Positions 17,659-26,918 of a stretch of DNA of 64,000 bases are shown in pieces (the first letter of the stretch is position 1; every line of letters starts with the position of its first letter). The notes under the pieces are model-generated. The model was not told where the DNA came from. It ran no database searches and worked only from the letters and a program-made list of their open reading frames with translations. Source of the stretch: Sulfolobales archaeon. Lineage in GTDB: Archaea; Thermoproteota; Thermoprotei_A; Sulfolobales; NBVN01. A program made the position numbers and the translations under genes. The stretch covers positions 159,679-223,678 of the forward strand of contig JANXEN010000002.1 of assembly GCA_025058345.1 (NCBI GenBank), read 5' to 3'.

Positions 17659-17779
17659 TTAAATCACCTACTCAACATTTCTTAAAGCACTAAATCAGTT
17701 TTCAACTTCAAGAATAATTGATTAAGGAATATATTAATAAAGGTGGTTAGGCATTCCTTAATAATTGCGTTAAACTAAA

Positions 17780-17788
17780 ATTTATAAT
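17780..17788 (+). promoter_or_regulatory. TATA box of the DHDPS-family aldolase
   Basis: ATTTATAAT lies about 25-30 bases upstream of a predicted transcript start near 17808, which supports the TTG at 17818 as the translation start over the ATG pair at 17794/17797. Confidence 0.5.
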
Positions 17789-17817
17789 TATCGATGATGA
17801 TCAATGTAGTGGTATAT

Positions 17818-18702
17818 TTGATTAGATTAGAGGGTATAATACCGCCCATTCCTACACCATTTAATGTTGATGGAGACCTAGATGAGTCCTTACTTAAGGG
17901 TTTAATTGATTGGTACTTAAGTATGGGTGTTCATGGAGTTGCTGTTTGTGGAAGTACAGGTGAAGGTTACGCATTACTGCTTGAGGAGTATTCTAAGGTT
18001 TGCGAAGTTGCTGTTAAGTCTGCTGGCGGTAGGGTACCGGTGGTTGCTGGGGTTATAGTAAATTCTCTGAAGCAGGCATTGGTCTATGGGAGAGTAGCTA
18101 AGGAAGTCGGGGTTGATGCATTAATGGCTACGCCGCCCCACTATATATTCGTACCGAGCGAGGAAGGTCTTTACCATTACTTCAAGACCTTGGCCGAAGT
18201 TCTTGAGATGCCTTTACTGGTTTATAACGTAGTTCCTCACGTTCCAGTTCCTCTGAAGGTGTTCATTAGGTTAGTTAAAGACGTTAAGTACTTAGTGGGC
18301 ATTAAGCAGAGCAGAGGTGATATTAGCGGGTTAGCAGACTTGGTTAAAGCGGTGGGGGATAAGGTCTCAGTGATGTCGGCGATTGATGATTTACTCTATC
18401 CTTCATTCGTAATAGGTGCTCGAGGGGCGTTAGCAGCGATATGTACGGTTGCTCCAGACCTCTGTCTAAAACTATATGAATGTGTTAAGAGAGGTGATTC
18501 ATTAAATGCGTTGAACATACATAATAAATTACTAGCTATTTGGAGGGTTGTAGGGCAATACGACATGCCGGCAAGAATTAAGGCAGCATTGAAACTGAGG
18601 GGTATTCAGTCAGGATATCCTAGAAGTCCACTACTTGCAGTATCTAAAAACGTTACGGAGGAGATCGAGCAAGTTCTTAAGGAGACGGAGATCATAGAAT
18701 AG
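17818..18702 (+). CDS. DHDPS/NAL family class I aldolase
   Basis: Schiff-base aldolase of the dihydrodipicolinate synthase/N-acetylneuraminate lyase superfamily. From TTG 17818 (294 residues) the features are IPTPF near the N-terminus, the carboxylate-binding GSTGE at 45-49, the catalytic Tyr in LVYN (136) and the Schiff-base Lys in VGIKQS (163). Members act on pyruvate-containing substrates such as KDG, KDPG or dihydrodipicolinate. No lysine-pathway genes are nearby, so a sugar-acid (2-keto-3-deoxy) aldolase role is as likely as DapA. It stands alone with its own TATA box. Confidence 0.85.
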   Translation: MIRLEGIIPPIPTPFNVDGDLDESLLKGLIDWYLSMGVHGVAVCGSTGEGYALLLEEYSKVCEVAVKSAGGRVPVVAGVIVNSLKQALVYGRVAKEVGVDALMATPPHYIFVPSEEGLYHYFKTLAEVLEMPLLVYNVVPHVPVPLKVFIRLVKDVKYLVGIKQSRGDISGLADLVKAVGDKVSVMSAIDDLLYPSFVIGARGALAAICTVAPDLCLKLYECVKRGDSLNALNIHNKLLAIWRVVGQYDMPARIKAALKLRGIQSGYPRSPLLAVSKNVTEEIEQVLKETEIIE

Positions 18703-18892
18703 GTTTTGATGCTTAGGCAATTATTCACTATTTTTTAGCAATTATCCCTAACTACATGTGTTAGACTCTTGAGTAATTTCTACGTAGTTACGCGTGGATG
18801 CTTGTGGAATTCAATAAATAACTGTAGTTCAGGATCTACGAAAGAGCTGATTTATAAGAGCTTTGATGGATTTGATATTAGGTTGCGATTGG

Positions 18893-19564
18893 ATGGAAGT
18901 ACCTTACGATGTTGTGCGTAGAGATGTGAAGTACCCCAGGCTTGTGTTCAGAGGTTTAAAACTTCTTGTAATTCTCCCCCACTTCATAAAGAGTCCTGAA
19001 GAGGTTGTAACTATGAATCGGGCGTGGATAGAGAGGAAATGGAGCCAAATACAGGAAGCTATTAAGGACTTAAATACGGGCGACTGCTTCATGATATTTG
19101 GGGAAAAGTATCATATAGAGAATTCGAATGTAGAAAAACCTTCTATACTTCATGAGGGTAAGAAAATATTCCTAAATAGAGGAAATCGAAAGCATAAGGA
19201 ACAAGTAATTAAGGCTTTGAAAAAACTCCTAGAAATTAAGCTTGAGGAAATAATTACTAAGTACTCGTTTAAGACCGGTTTAAAACCAAAGAAGATATCA
19301 ATAAAACATCAGAAAACACTATGGGGCAGTTGCTCAAGTAATGGAGTCATAAACCTGAACATAAAACTCGTATGTCTGCCTGAGAATATGATAAGGTATA
19401 TAACTTTCCACGAATTGATTCACCTAAAGCGTAGAAAACATGATAAGATCTTCTGGCATACCATAAGTCAAGAATTCCCAAACTATAAAGAGATAGAGAA
19501 AGAATTACAAATCCATTGGATTAGGGCAGAGAAATTATTCCAAAACCTACTAAGCGATTCTTAA
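18893..19564 (+). CDS. YgjP-like (DUF45) metallopeptidase
   Basis: Putative zinc metallohydrolase of the YgjP/WLM-related group. From ATG 18893 the 223-residue protein holds the family signature WGSCS (144-148), the zinc-binding HELIH (173-177) and a downstream His in KRRKHDKIFW. The substrate is unknown. The usual track start, TTG 18863 or ATG 18866, is only about ten bases from a TATA-like TTTATAAG at 18851-18858, so the later ATG, preceded by AGGTTG, is preferred. It is isolated between larger intergenic spaces. Confidence 0.85.
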   Translation: MEVPYDVVRRDVKYPRLVFRGLKLLVILPHFIKSPEEVVTMNRAWIERKWSQIQEAIKDLNTGDCFMIFGEKYHIENSNVEKPSILHEGKKIFLNRGNRKHKEQVIKALKKLLEIKLEEIITKYSFKTGLKPKKISIKHQKTLWGSCSSNGVINLNIKLVCLPENMIRYITFHELIHLKRRKHDKIFWHTISQEFPNYKEIEKELQIHWIRAEKLFQNLLSDS

Positions 19565-19814
19565 CGATAAGTAATTCCTACAAATTGCCTAGAGATTCAA
19601 CTGTCAAACCGTTGGTGTAAATCAATAAACTACTACTTCATCAATTCAGTTGTCGATATCCTCCACCGACGCACCTCGAAATATCTTACAGTATTTGATT
19701 TCGAAAAACTATAACCACTTATGAGTAGGACTCTAATGTGAAGTAATGATAACGATGAAAATCGGTGGTAAAGATTTATTTACTGGGTCTACAGACAATT
19801 AATCGGGTAGCAAT

Positions 19815-21287
19815 ATGAGATTTAATGTTTACTTCATTATTCTTACAGCCCTACTCTTAATTCAGATAGCGTCGTCATCAATCATTGAGTCAGGTAACGT
19901 CAACAGCAACTCAGTCGTCGAAGTGATCGCAAGTAATGAAACTTCCTTCAATCGGGCGTTAAAGGTTGCTGAGTCACGCGGTAAGGTTATATACGTGTTC
20001 CCTGAGTTGATGGGATTTGCAGCACATCTACCTAAGCAAAGTGTTGCTGTGTTGAAGGGCATCCCAGGTGTATCTGTGGCGGAGGCTGCGAGAGTTGAGG
20101 TGTTATCGGAGGAACTGCCTTCTAAGTGTGAATCGCACAATACAAACTTCACATGGAATTTAGATATCATTAACGTACCAACAGTTCATGAGGTGTACGG
20201 ACTTAGCGGTTCGGGAGTATATATAGCTGTATTGGATACTGGGTTAGAACCTCATTGGAGGAATTACTTCCCTGAAGATAGGGTTGCCGCTGAGTTCGGG
20301 GCAGCCTTCCTAGGCGCTATGGCTACATCCTACTTCGTTACTGGTAAGGTATTAAATCGAAATGCATGGGAAGCTGACACGGATGGCCACGGCATGCATG
20401 TAGTAAGCACAATCATAGGATTTAAAGTATATAACCTCTACACAGTTGATGGGGTTGCACCACACGCTAAGATCATCCCGGTCAAAGTAATCGGTAATGC
20501 TGGCTGGGGCTTCTCAACAGATGTTGCTGCAGGTATTTACTACGTAGCTAAACTATATGAGGAAGAACGCTCTAGCGGAGGCAACACCCTACCACCTAAT
20601 GGCGTAGTTAACCCAGTAATAATATCTATGAGTTTAGGGGGACCGTACCTATCACCTCTAGAAAAGGCAGCTATCGACTATGCGATTAGTAAGGGGGTTT
20701 TCATAGTTGCTGCAGCAGGTAATAGAGGTAATGCTGGGATGGACTACCCAGGAGGATATGAACCGGTGATATCTGTAGGTGCTGTAGGTTGGATTGGAGA
20801 GTGGTCAACACCTATGTGGTGGAGAAGTAGTGACGTGCCTGAAGATCTAGATCGTAAGGTATACGTCACAGACTTCAGTGCTAGGAAGAAGGTTAATCAG
20901 GACCTTGACGTACTGGCACCTGGTAGCTGGGTAGTAGGACCATACACTGCACGCGGGGCAGCACACCCGCCCTACTGGGCTAAAGGTGTTCCCGGTCAAT
21001 ACTACTTCCTCGGTGGGACGTCTATGGCTGCTCCTCATGTAAGCGGTGTATTAGCACTAGCACTACAGAAGGATATGGAGGACGGTATTATAGATCTCGA
21101 TCAACCAAGAGCTGAGGAGTTAATTGAGGCATCAACGCTTAAAATAACATGGTATAATGCATCGGTATACGACCCAATATCTATGACATACATAACATTA
21201 AACTGGGGGGAAGACGCTGTAGGTAGTGGATTAATACTTGCAGACCTCGTAATTCAGAAACTTTTAGAAACTGATGAAGTCCTATAA
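19815..21287 (+). CDS. Secreted subtilisin-family serine protease (S8)
   Basis: Extracellular endopeptidase. The 490-residue protein has a signal peptide (about 1-22) and an I9-like propeptide (about 34-97). The S8 catalytic domain has Asp141 in AVLDTGLEP, His192 in DTDGHGMHVV and Ser403 in GGTSMAAPHVSG. There is an oxyanion Asn in AAAGNRGNAG. All triad residues are intact. No C-terminal anchor is visible, so it is probably released or held by the S-layer. It fits a peptide-fermenting lifestyle together with the 2-oxoacid oxidoreductase and the nearby matrixin-like protease. Confidence 0.95.
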   Translation: MRFNVYFIILTALLLIQIASSSIIESGNVNSNSVVEVIASNETSFNRALKVAESRGKVIYVFPELMGFAAHLPKQSVAVLKGIPGVSVAEAARVEVLSEELPSKCESHNTNFTWNLDIINVPTVHEVYGLSGSGVYIAVLDTGLEPHWRNYFPEDRVAAEFGAAFLGAMATSYFVTGKVLNRNAWEADTDGHGMHVVSTIIGFKVYNLYTVDGVAPHAKIIPVKVIGNAGWGFSTDVAAGIYYVAKLYEEERSSGGNTLPPNGVVNPVIISMSLGGPYLSPLEKAAIDYAISKGVFIVAAAGNRGNAGMDYPGGYEPVISVGAVGWIGEWSTPMWWRSSDVPEDLDRKVYVTDFSARKKVNQDLDVLAPGSWVVGPYTARGAAHPPYWAKGVPGQYYFLGGTSMAAPHVSGVLALALQKDMEDGIIDLDQPRAEELIEASTLKITWYNASVYDPISMTYITLNWGEDAVGSGLILADLVIQKLLETDEVL

Positions 21288-21372
21288 AATAGAAACACTT
21301 ATATTTTCGGTAATTTTATTTATTAAACATTTATAATCGTTAAGTTGCATTAGATAATACATAGGTGTCGTC

Positions 21373-22134
21373 TTGGGAGTAATTGCTAAGGCTGTCTTCA
21401 TTATATCATATGTGATTACATTAGCGGTTAATTGGGCGGCTGCTTGGACTATGTTTATTGGGGGTATATCTACTGCTGAGGTATCTAATAAATACCCAAC
21501 ATTAATAACTCCTGAAGGGTACGTCTTCGCGATTTGGGGAGTTATATACTTTTTACTTGGTATTTTTGTGATTATGGCGATCGTAGATAGTAAGAGTAGG
21601 CACATCATTACTGGTAGGGTGGCAGTACTCTTCCCTACTGTTAACTTACTAAACGTCTTATGGATCTTCTTATGGCACAACTACCTGCTAGATCTGACAC
21701 TTGTCGTGATATACCTCCTGTTCATATCTCTCCTAATTCTCTACAGAAGCATTGATGTTAGGTTGTTTAAGATCAGTTTTAGGGATTGGCTAGTATATCA
21801 ACTTCCTTTCAGCACATACCTAGCTTGGATAGTAGTAGCTCTAACCGCAAATACCGCTGTGTATTTAGTGTCAGTGAGTTGGGATATGCTAGGACTTTCT
21901 GATGAGGTTTGGGCAGTATTCATTGTTGCTTTAACGACTATCATTGCATCAGCGGCTGGACTCAGTGAGAGGGACCCTATGTTCCCGCTAGTACTTCTGT
22001 GGGCGTTAACAGGAGTAAAACCCGGAGGCCAATACGGAACGTTAAACATGACGTTATTCATCGCTATTATCGTATTGGCAGTAACATCAACTATAGCCTT
22101 AATCCGCCTTATAAAGAAGTTAAGGAAAAGTTAA
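21373..22134 (+). CDS. TspO/MBR-like tryptophan-rich membrane protein
   Basis: Integral membrane protein of about seven helices and 253 residues. The first half shows the TspO/MBR pattern: TLITPEGYVFAIWGVIYFLL (about 43-62) and FPTVNLLNVLWIFLWHNY (about 88-105), rich in Trp. TspO proteins bind porphyrins and related ligands; the function of the longer archaeal type is not established. The TTG start lies five bases after GGTG at 21364-21367. It stands alone between the subtilase and a gene-poor stretch. Confidence 0.8.
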   Translation: MGVIAKAVFIISYVITLAVNWAAAWTMFIGGISTAEVSNKYPTLITPEGYVFAIWGVIYFLLGIFVIMAIVDSKSRHIITGRVAVLFPTVNLLNVLWIFLWHNYLLDLTLVVIYLLFISLLILYRSIDVRLFKISFRDWLVYQLPFSTYLAWIVVALTANTAVYLVSVSWDMLGLSDEVWAVFIVALTTIIASAAGLSERDPMFPLVLLWALTGVKPGGQYGTLNMTLFIAIIVLAVTSTIALIRLIKKLRKS

Positions 22135-22637
22135 GAAAAACCACTTAACCTCCCATATTCGTCTCTCACACCTAACAGACCAACCTATCTAAAACTAATT
22201 CCAGGGATTTAGTCTTAGGGTTGATTTAGGAGTCATGAAGAAATTTTATGGTAAACGTCATAAGCTCATTAATACCTGAAGTACTACTAAAACATAAATA
22301 TAGTTTCCTAAGTCTTGTATGCTCTTCAGCAACATTCGTCTTCTAACAATGGTATTAAGTTTATTATAAAAGGTGGTAACAGCCCTCTCAATAGCACCAA
22401 CAGCATATATGAGCTGAAGTTCATGGTACTACATCAATACCTTTTATCAATACTCCAGTTGTGGTTATTGATTATATTCTGTTTATAAGATGTATTGCTG
22501 TATAATGGAAATGGTTTTAATTAAGTAACTTAAATTATCAAAATTAGTGGTATTTAGCTATGAGGTTACGGTGTGCATCGTATGCTAGCTAAACTGAAGG
22601 CGATTAAGTGAAAATGATGAATCATGTATAAAAATTA
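22135..22637. other. Gene-poor 500-bp region with a possible decayed gene
   Basis: No intact gene. On the minus strand, 22440 down to about 22215 carries protein-like stretches in shifting frames: TTTGVLIKGIDVVP, then IYAVGAIERAVTTFYNKL and NTIVRRRMLLKSIQDL, then FSSTSGINELMTFTIKF. They are separated by at least two apparent frameshifts and would read as one product if repaired. I do not recognise the family. The remainder is AT-rich intergenic DNA upstream of nothing obvious. This could be an old pseudogene or chance. Confidence 0.3.
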
Positions 22638-23504
22638 TTAAGTTTTATTTTTACGGTAATAATCATAAACTTTCTGCACCCCGGCTATATCTCCAGGTTC
22701 TAGGGAGCGTTTCAACTCCTCACCATATTTTGAGTAGCCGTACATGGTCATCGCTGAGTATTTATTATCGTATAAGTCGGCTAATCCACATATATGTCCA
22801 GCTTCATGGGTTACTATATTTCTTATATCGAATTTCCCGCTTAGGTCTGCGGTTCCTTCATTTCCGTCAGCGATCCCCCATCTATAGTAGGAGTTGAGGA
22901 CTATATCTGCATCTACTATCTCTCCAGTAGATGTTACGTACCATATCACAGCATATGCTATTACACCTTTCTGAGCCCTACCCCAAGTGATTACATTCCT
23001 GTGGTCTGGTTTATTTGTACTGGCTTTAGCGTTATAATTTATTTGTGGAGTGTTGCTAAATAGCTCAACTCCATAAACGGTATTATATGGTGGTACGTAA
23101 TCATTTAGGTCTACCGCCTGATCCCACACTTCCATCGCCTCCTTAATCTCAGAGATTACTGAGGACGCGTCTAAGCCATGAGCAATGCCTCCGCTTGGAT
23201 TTATAATGTAGGGAACTCCGCTAGGGTACTTACTTAGGTCCCACCTTATCCCCATCAGCTCATAACCGTCTTGAGAACCGTCATTGTCAGGGTCCCCTAA
23301 ATCTACTAAGTAATGTATTACCGCTATCCTAGTAATTTCCCCAAATCTATCAACGACTTTTCTCTTACCGAACCACTCCCTAGGCATCTCATCATTACCT
23401 ACGGCCATCAAAGAGGCAGCGTGAGTAGCTAGAAATACTGCTAGAAGAGCTATGATTAAAGCAGTAATTACCTCCCTCAAGTATCCCACAGGATAATCTA
23501 ACAT
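22638..23504 (-). CDS. Secreted matrixin-like zinc metalloprotease
   Basis: Metzincin of the M10/matrixin type. The 288-residue protein has an N-terminal hydrophobic export signal (about 9-33), the zinc-binding helix THEAGHICGLAD (232-243) with third ligand position Asp as in some bacterial and archaeal matrixins, and a Met-turn around SAMTMYGY (250-257). The long stretch GVPYIINPSGG to AHGLDASSV matches the N-terminal part of matrixin catalytic domains. The propeptide is short and I see no cysteine switch. It is transcribed divergently from the UxaA neighbourhood. Confidence 0.88.
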   Translation of the reverse strand: MLDYPVGYLREVITALIIALLAVFLATHAASLMAVGNDEMPREWFGKRKVVDRFGEITRIAVIHYLVDLGDPDNDGSQDGYELMGIRWDLSKYPSGVPYIINPSGGIAHGLDASSVISEIKEAMEVWDQAVDLNDYVPPYNTVYGVELFSNTPQINYNAKASTNKPDHRNVITWGRAQKGVIAYAVIWYVTSTGEIVDADIVLNSYYRWGIADGNEGTADLSGKFDIRNIVTHEAGHICGLADLYDNKYSAMTMYGYSKYGEELKRSLEPGDIAGVQKVYDYYRKNKT

Positions 23505-23543
23505 TCAGCAATTATAAGGTCAGCGATATAGTCAATCTTTAAT

Positions 23544-23936
23544 ATGAGTGGATTAATATTAAATTCGGTAGATATTTTGAGTTATACCCTACCTAAATCT
23601 TCCGTTGGGGAGCTTAGTGAAGCTGCCACCATTTATTGCTGTAGGGATGATGAAGTAGTTACTTCGAAGGATACATCAACTGAGGAGGTTGTAGGAGCTT
23701 TCTACATAAATAGATGTCAGACTAACCAAGTGAACTCGGTTGATGTGGAGGTATTTTCAGGAAGTAAGATCGGTGTTAGCGGTATGAGTAATAACGGCTA
23801 CGTCTTCAAGCACCGCAGACGTATCGATTACGGGAATTCCTACGTGTTACGATCTTCTAAATTCACGTGCTTAAATTCAAGTTATTGGTTCACTGTCTTA
23901 AGGGAGTTCTTGGGGAGTGTTGTAAATGATTTCTGA
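23544..23936 (+). CDS. Uncharacterised protein upstream of UxaA homolog
   Basis: I do not recognise this 130-residue frame and cannot be certain it is translated. It has no signal peptide or membrane segment. Its position, overlapping the start of the UxaA-like hydrolase by eleven bases, is where the small SAF-domain half of altronate/galactarate dehydratases normally sits, yet the expected SAF motifs are not visible. The ATG has no binding site; a TATA-like GATATAG is only about 20 bases upstream, so a leaderless transcript is possible. If it is not a gene, the UxaA gene would have an unusually long leader. Confidence 0.45.
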   Translation: MSGLILNSVDILSYTLPKSSVGELSEAATIYCCRDDEVVTSKDTSTEEVVGAFYINRCQTNQVNSVDVEVFSGSKIGVSGMSNNGYVFKHRRRIDYGNSYVLRSSKFTCLNSSYWFTVLREFLGSVVNDF

Positions 23937-25095
23937 GAAGTATGGTATCAATGCTTTCTTACGGCCTGATAATAGCGTAGGGATTAGGAATCACGTATTG
24001 ATTATAGCTGCAGATTATATCTCAGGAACTGTCGCTTCGAATGTTGGGAGAATGGTTTACGGTGTTAAAGCTATTCTCCACCCATTTGGTAGGGTTCAAT
24101 TCGGTAAGGACTTAGAGATGCTGTTTGAGGTACTTTCTGGTTGTGGGTCTAACCCGAATGTTGCTGCAGTTGTAGTCGTGGGTGCTGATGATGTTTGGTC
24201 AGCCAAGATCGCTGATAGAATTGCTAGAACTGGCAAGCCGGTTGAGGCTTACGGAATTGCTGGACGTGGGGATATTAAGACCTTAGAGATTGTTGTCCGT
24301 AAGGCTAAGGAATTCGTTCAGTATGTAAGTGAGGTTAGGAGAGAGTCTTTAGACTTAAGCGGCCTTGTATTCAGCCTTAAGTGCGGTGAGTCTGACACGA
24401 CTTCAGGTCTTGCTGCAAATCCAGCCTTAGGTTACGTCGTAGATAAGCTATACGACTTAGGTAATACCATAATTTTCGGGGAGACTGTTGAGTTAACAGG
24501 GGCTGAGGACTTCATTGCTGAGAGAATAGTTATTCCTGAACTTAGGGAGAAGTTTCTAAGGATGTATAGGGATTACGTAGGCGTCGTTGAGAGCTGCGGG
24601 TTGGACTTACTCGGCTCACAGCCAACTGAGGGTAACATTAGGGGAGGACTATCAACTATTGAGGAGAAGGCTTTAGGTAATATACAGAAGATCGGTACGA
24701 AACCGATAAAGTGTGTTCTTGACTTCTTCGACCACCTACCTAAAAGTGGTGGTGGGCAACTGTGCTTCCTAAACAGTCCAGCGTCCGCAGAGCTCCTAAC
24801 TCTTGAAGCTGCTAAGGGCTCTGTAGTAAACCTATTTACTACAGGTCAGGGAAGCCTCTTAGGTAACCCGATAATGCCTGTAGTGAAGATCACGGCTAAC
24901 CCTAAGACGGCTAAAATTTTAGAAGACCACATAGATGTTGACATCTCTGACCTACTGACGTTGAGGGTGGAGTTAAGAGAAGCTGGGGAGAGGATATTTA
25001 AATACTTGATTAGAGTGTTAAACGGTAGGCTAACAGCCAACGAAGTCTTAATGCATGAGGAATTCGCACCTCTTAAACTACACCTCCCGGCTTAA
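23926..25095 (+). CDS. UxaA-family hydrolase (altronate/galactarate dehydratase-like, catalytic part)
   Basis: Homolog of the large C-terminal part of altronate dehydratase and related lyases that dehydrate sugar acids or cleave sulfonates such as sulfolactate. The 389-residue protein begins with FLRPDNSVGIRNHVLII (about 11-27), equivalent to the GYxRxDGRVGVRN start of the family. It continues with VESCGLDLLGSQPTEGNIRG and GNPIMPVVKITANPKT, both family hallmarks. It lacks a fused SAF domain; the preceding small frame may or may not supply it. Just downstream lies the TRAP/glycyl-radical region, which makes an organic-acid role plausible. Confidence 0.88.
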   Translation: MISEKYGINAFLRPDNSVGIRNHVLIIAADYISGTVASNVGRMVYGVKAILHPFGRVQFGKDLEMLFEVLSGCGSNPNVAAVVVVGADDVWSAKIADRIARTGKPVEAYGIAGRGDIKTLEIVVRKAKEFVQYVSEVRRESLDLSGLVFSLKCGESDTTSGLAANPALGYVVDKLYDLGNTIIFGETVELTGAEDFIAERIVIPELREKFLRMYRDYVGVVESCGLDLLGSQPTEGNIRGGLSTIEEKALGNIQKIGTKPIKCVLDFFDHLPKSGGGQLCFLNSPASAELLTLEAAKGSVVNLFTTGQGSLLGNPIMPVVKITANPKTAKILEDHIDVDISDLLTLRVELREAGERIFKYLIRVLNGRLTANEVLMHEEFAPLKLHLPA

Positions 25096-25123
25096 TGTTG
25101 AAGGGGTTTAACATATGTTCTAC

Positions 25124-25891
25124 TCAGTAGTCTAAAGTTATTACAGCTTTAACATCCTGAATCACTCGTGCCTTAACCCCATATACCCTCTCTATGTTTT
25201 CCTCCGTGAGTACCTCTTCAGGCCTCCCAACAGCAAATATCTTACCATTATTAATCATTATTATCTTATTAGAGTATCTATATGCGTGTGTTAAGTCATG
25301 AAGTGCCATTAAGGTCGTCATTCCTATCTTGCTTAATTCCCTCACAATCCCCAACACTTCTACCTGAAACCTTAGGTCTAGGTTTGAGGTCGGTTCATCG
25401 AGTAGTAGAACTTTAGGTTCTGATGTGAGGGCCCTCGCTATCATAACCCTCTGCAATTCACCACTGCTTAACTCATTTAAATCTCTCCCCACTAGGTGGT
25501 CAGCCCTAACCATCCTCAACTTACTAAGAGCTACATCAACATCCCTCTTAGTGGGTAGTAGATCTACATAAGGCCTCCTACCAGTTAGGACGAAATCGAT
25601 GACCTTAATTCCCTGCTGTAAGTTAACTAACTGCGGTACGTAACCCACAAGTTTGGCTAACTCCTTCTTAGGTATCCTACATACTTCCTTCATATCCACA
25701 TATACGCTACCCCTATAAGGCTTTAAGATCCCGTCAACGGTTTTTAGAAGTGTTGTCTTACCACTACCGTTTGGCCCGATGATGGATGTTACCTCACCCT
25801 CAGCAACCTCGAAGCTTAAGTCATCTAAAACATTTAGTGATTTATACTTTACCTCAATCCCTAAGACCTTAATGGCTACCGCGGCATTCAC
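25124..25891 (-). CDS. ABC importer ATP-binding protein (iron/cobalamin/oxyanion type)
   Basis: Energises the importer formed with the two following (upstream on this strand) gene products. The 255-residue protein shows Walker A GPNGSGKTT (about 39-47), the signature LSSGELQRVMIARAL (about 142-156) and Walker B VLLLDEPTSNLD. It is of the FecE/BtuD type that pairs with FecCD permeases. The only in-frame start is GTG, overlapping the permease stop, with AAGGAG immediately before it. Transported substrate is unknown. Confidence 0.93.
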   Translation of the reverse strand: MNAAVAIKVLGIEVKYKSLNVLDDLSFEVAEGEVTSIIGPNGSGKTTLLKTVDGILKPYRGSVYVDMKEVCRIPKKELAKLVGYVPQLVNLQQGIKVIDFVLTGRRPYVDLLPTKRDVDVALSKLRMVRADHLVGRDLNELSSGELQRVMIARALTSEPKVLLLDEPTSNLDLRFQVEVLGIVRELSKIGMTTLMALHDLTHAYRYSNKIIMINNGKIFAVGRPEEVLTEENIERVYGVKARVIQDVKAVITLDY

Positions 25892-26916
25892 CTCCTTAGA
25901 AGTAAGTAGAGGAGTAGCGGTGAGCCAATAATAGATATGGTTATACCTACTGGTAATATTACAGGTGAGATAACAGCTCTACCGATGCAGTCAGCAGCTA
26001 GTAATAAGGTAGAGCCTACTAACATCGAGGCAGGTAGTAGATATCTACTAGCACTACCCACTAGAAGCCTAGCTATATGTGGGGATATAAGACATAGGAA
26101 GGCAATGACACCTGCAAAAGATGTAGCTACAGAAACACCTAAGGCGGTAATTAACGAAACCTCAAACCTCAACTTCTTAGGGTCTACTCCAGAAGCTGCT
26201 GTAACATCGTCGCTTAATGAAATTAGGTCTAAGTCTGAAGATCTAAATACGTAATACAACGCTAGAGCAACACTAACTGCTAAAATTAACCATAACTCAA
26301 CCCATCCAACCCTCCCCACATCTCCGAAGGTCCAGAAAACAACTATGGATACCTGTAGTTCGTTAAGAATTAAATACTGTATTAAATAGAGAATGGCTTG
26401 GTAGTAGAACGACATAGCAATAGCGGCTAGAATCAATGCCCTTTCGCTAAGGCCTGCTCTATAAGCTAACATTAAGACCATTAACACCTGAATAAATGCG
26501 AATAGAAAAGCGAAGAGTGGGATTATATAAGGGTTATAGTACGTTAACACCCACCTACTTACCGTACCACCAACACCTGTGATTAAGGCGATTGCAACAC
26601 CTAAGGCAGCTGCATTAGCTATACCTAAAGTAAATGGTGAAGCCATAGGATTTCGGAGGACTGCCTGCATTGCCACACCACCACAAGCTAAGAGAGCACC
26701 AATAAAGATTGAGGTTAGAGCTCTCCTAAGTCTAAGCATTACGACCTCATTTAAGTCCCCACATGAATTACCTGAAATCATACTTAGTACATCTATAATT
26801 GTTATTTGGTAAACACCGACAGACAGTGATGTAGGTATGGTGATTAGGAGTAGCGAAAGTAGGATTAAGATGTGTATACGTCTGCTTCTAAAAACACGCT
26901 TTACGACCTCATACAT
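25888..26916 (-). CDS. FecCD-type ABC importer permease
   Basis: Membrane subunit with about ten hydrophobic segments. It has the family motifs LRLRRALTSIFIGALLACGG and GVAMQAVLRNPMASPFTLGI in its first third and GVIAFLCLISPHIARLLVG near residue 270. The start used is ATG 26916, four codons into the longest frame and just after the stop of the binding-protein gene. Three overlapping or abutting genes (binding protein, permease, ATPase) plus FmdE form one operon read leftward. Confidence 0.92.
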   Translation of the reverse strand: MYEVVKRVFRSRRIHILILLSLLLITIPTSLSVGVYQITIIDVLSMISGNSCGDLNEVVMLRLRRALTSIFIGALLACGGVAMQAVLRNPMASPFTLGIANAAALGVAIALITGVGGTVSRWVLTYYNPYIIPLFAFLFAFIQVLMVLMLAYRAGLSERALILAAIAMSFYYQAILYLIQYLILNELQVSIVVFWTFGDVGRVGWVELWLILAVSVALALYYVFRSSDLDLISLSDDVTAASGVDPKKLRFEVSLITALGVSVATSFAGVIAFLCLISPHIARLLVGSASRYLLPASMLVGSTLLLAADCIGRAVISPVILPVGITISIIGSPLLLYLLLRR

Positions 26917-26918
26917 AT

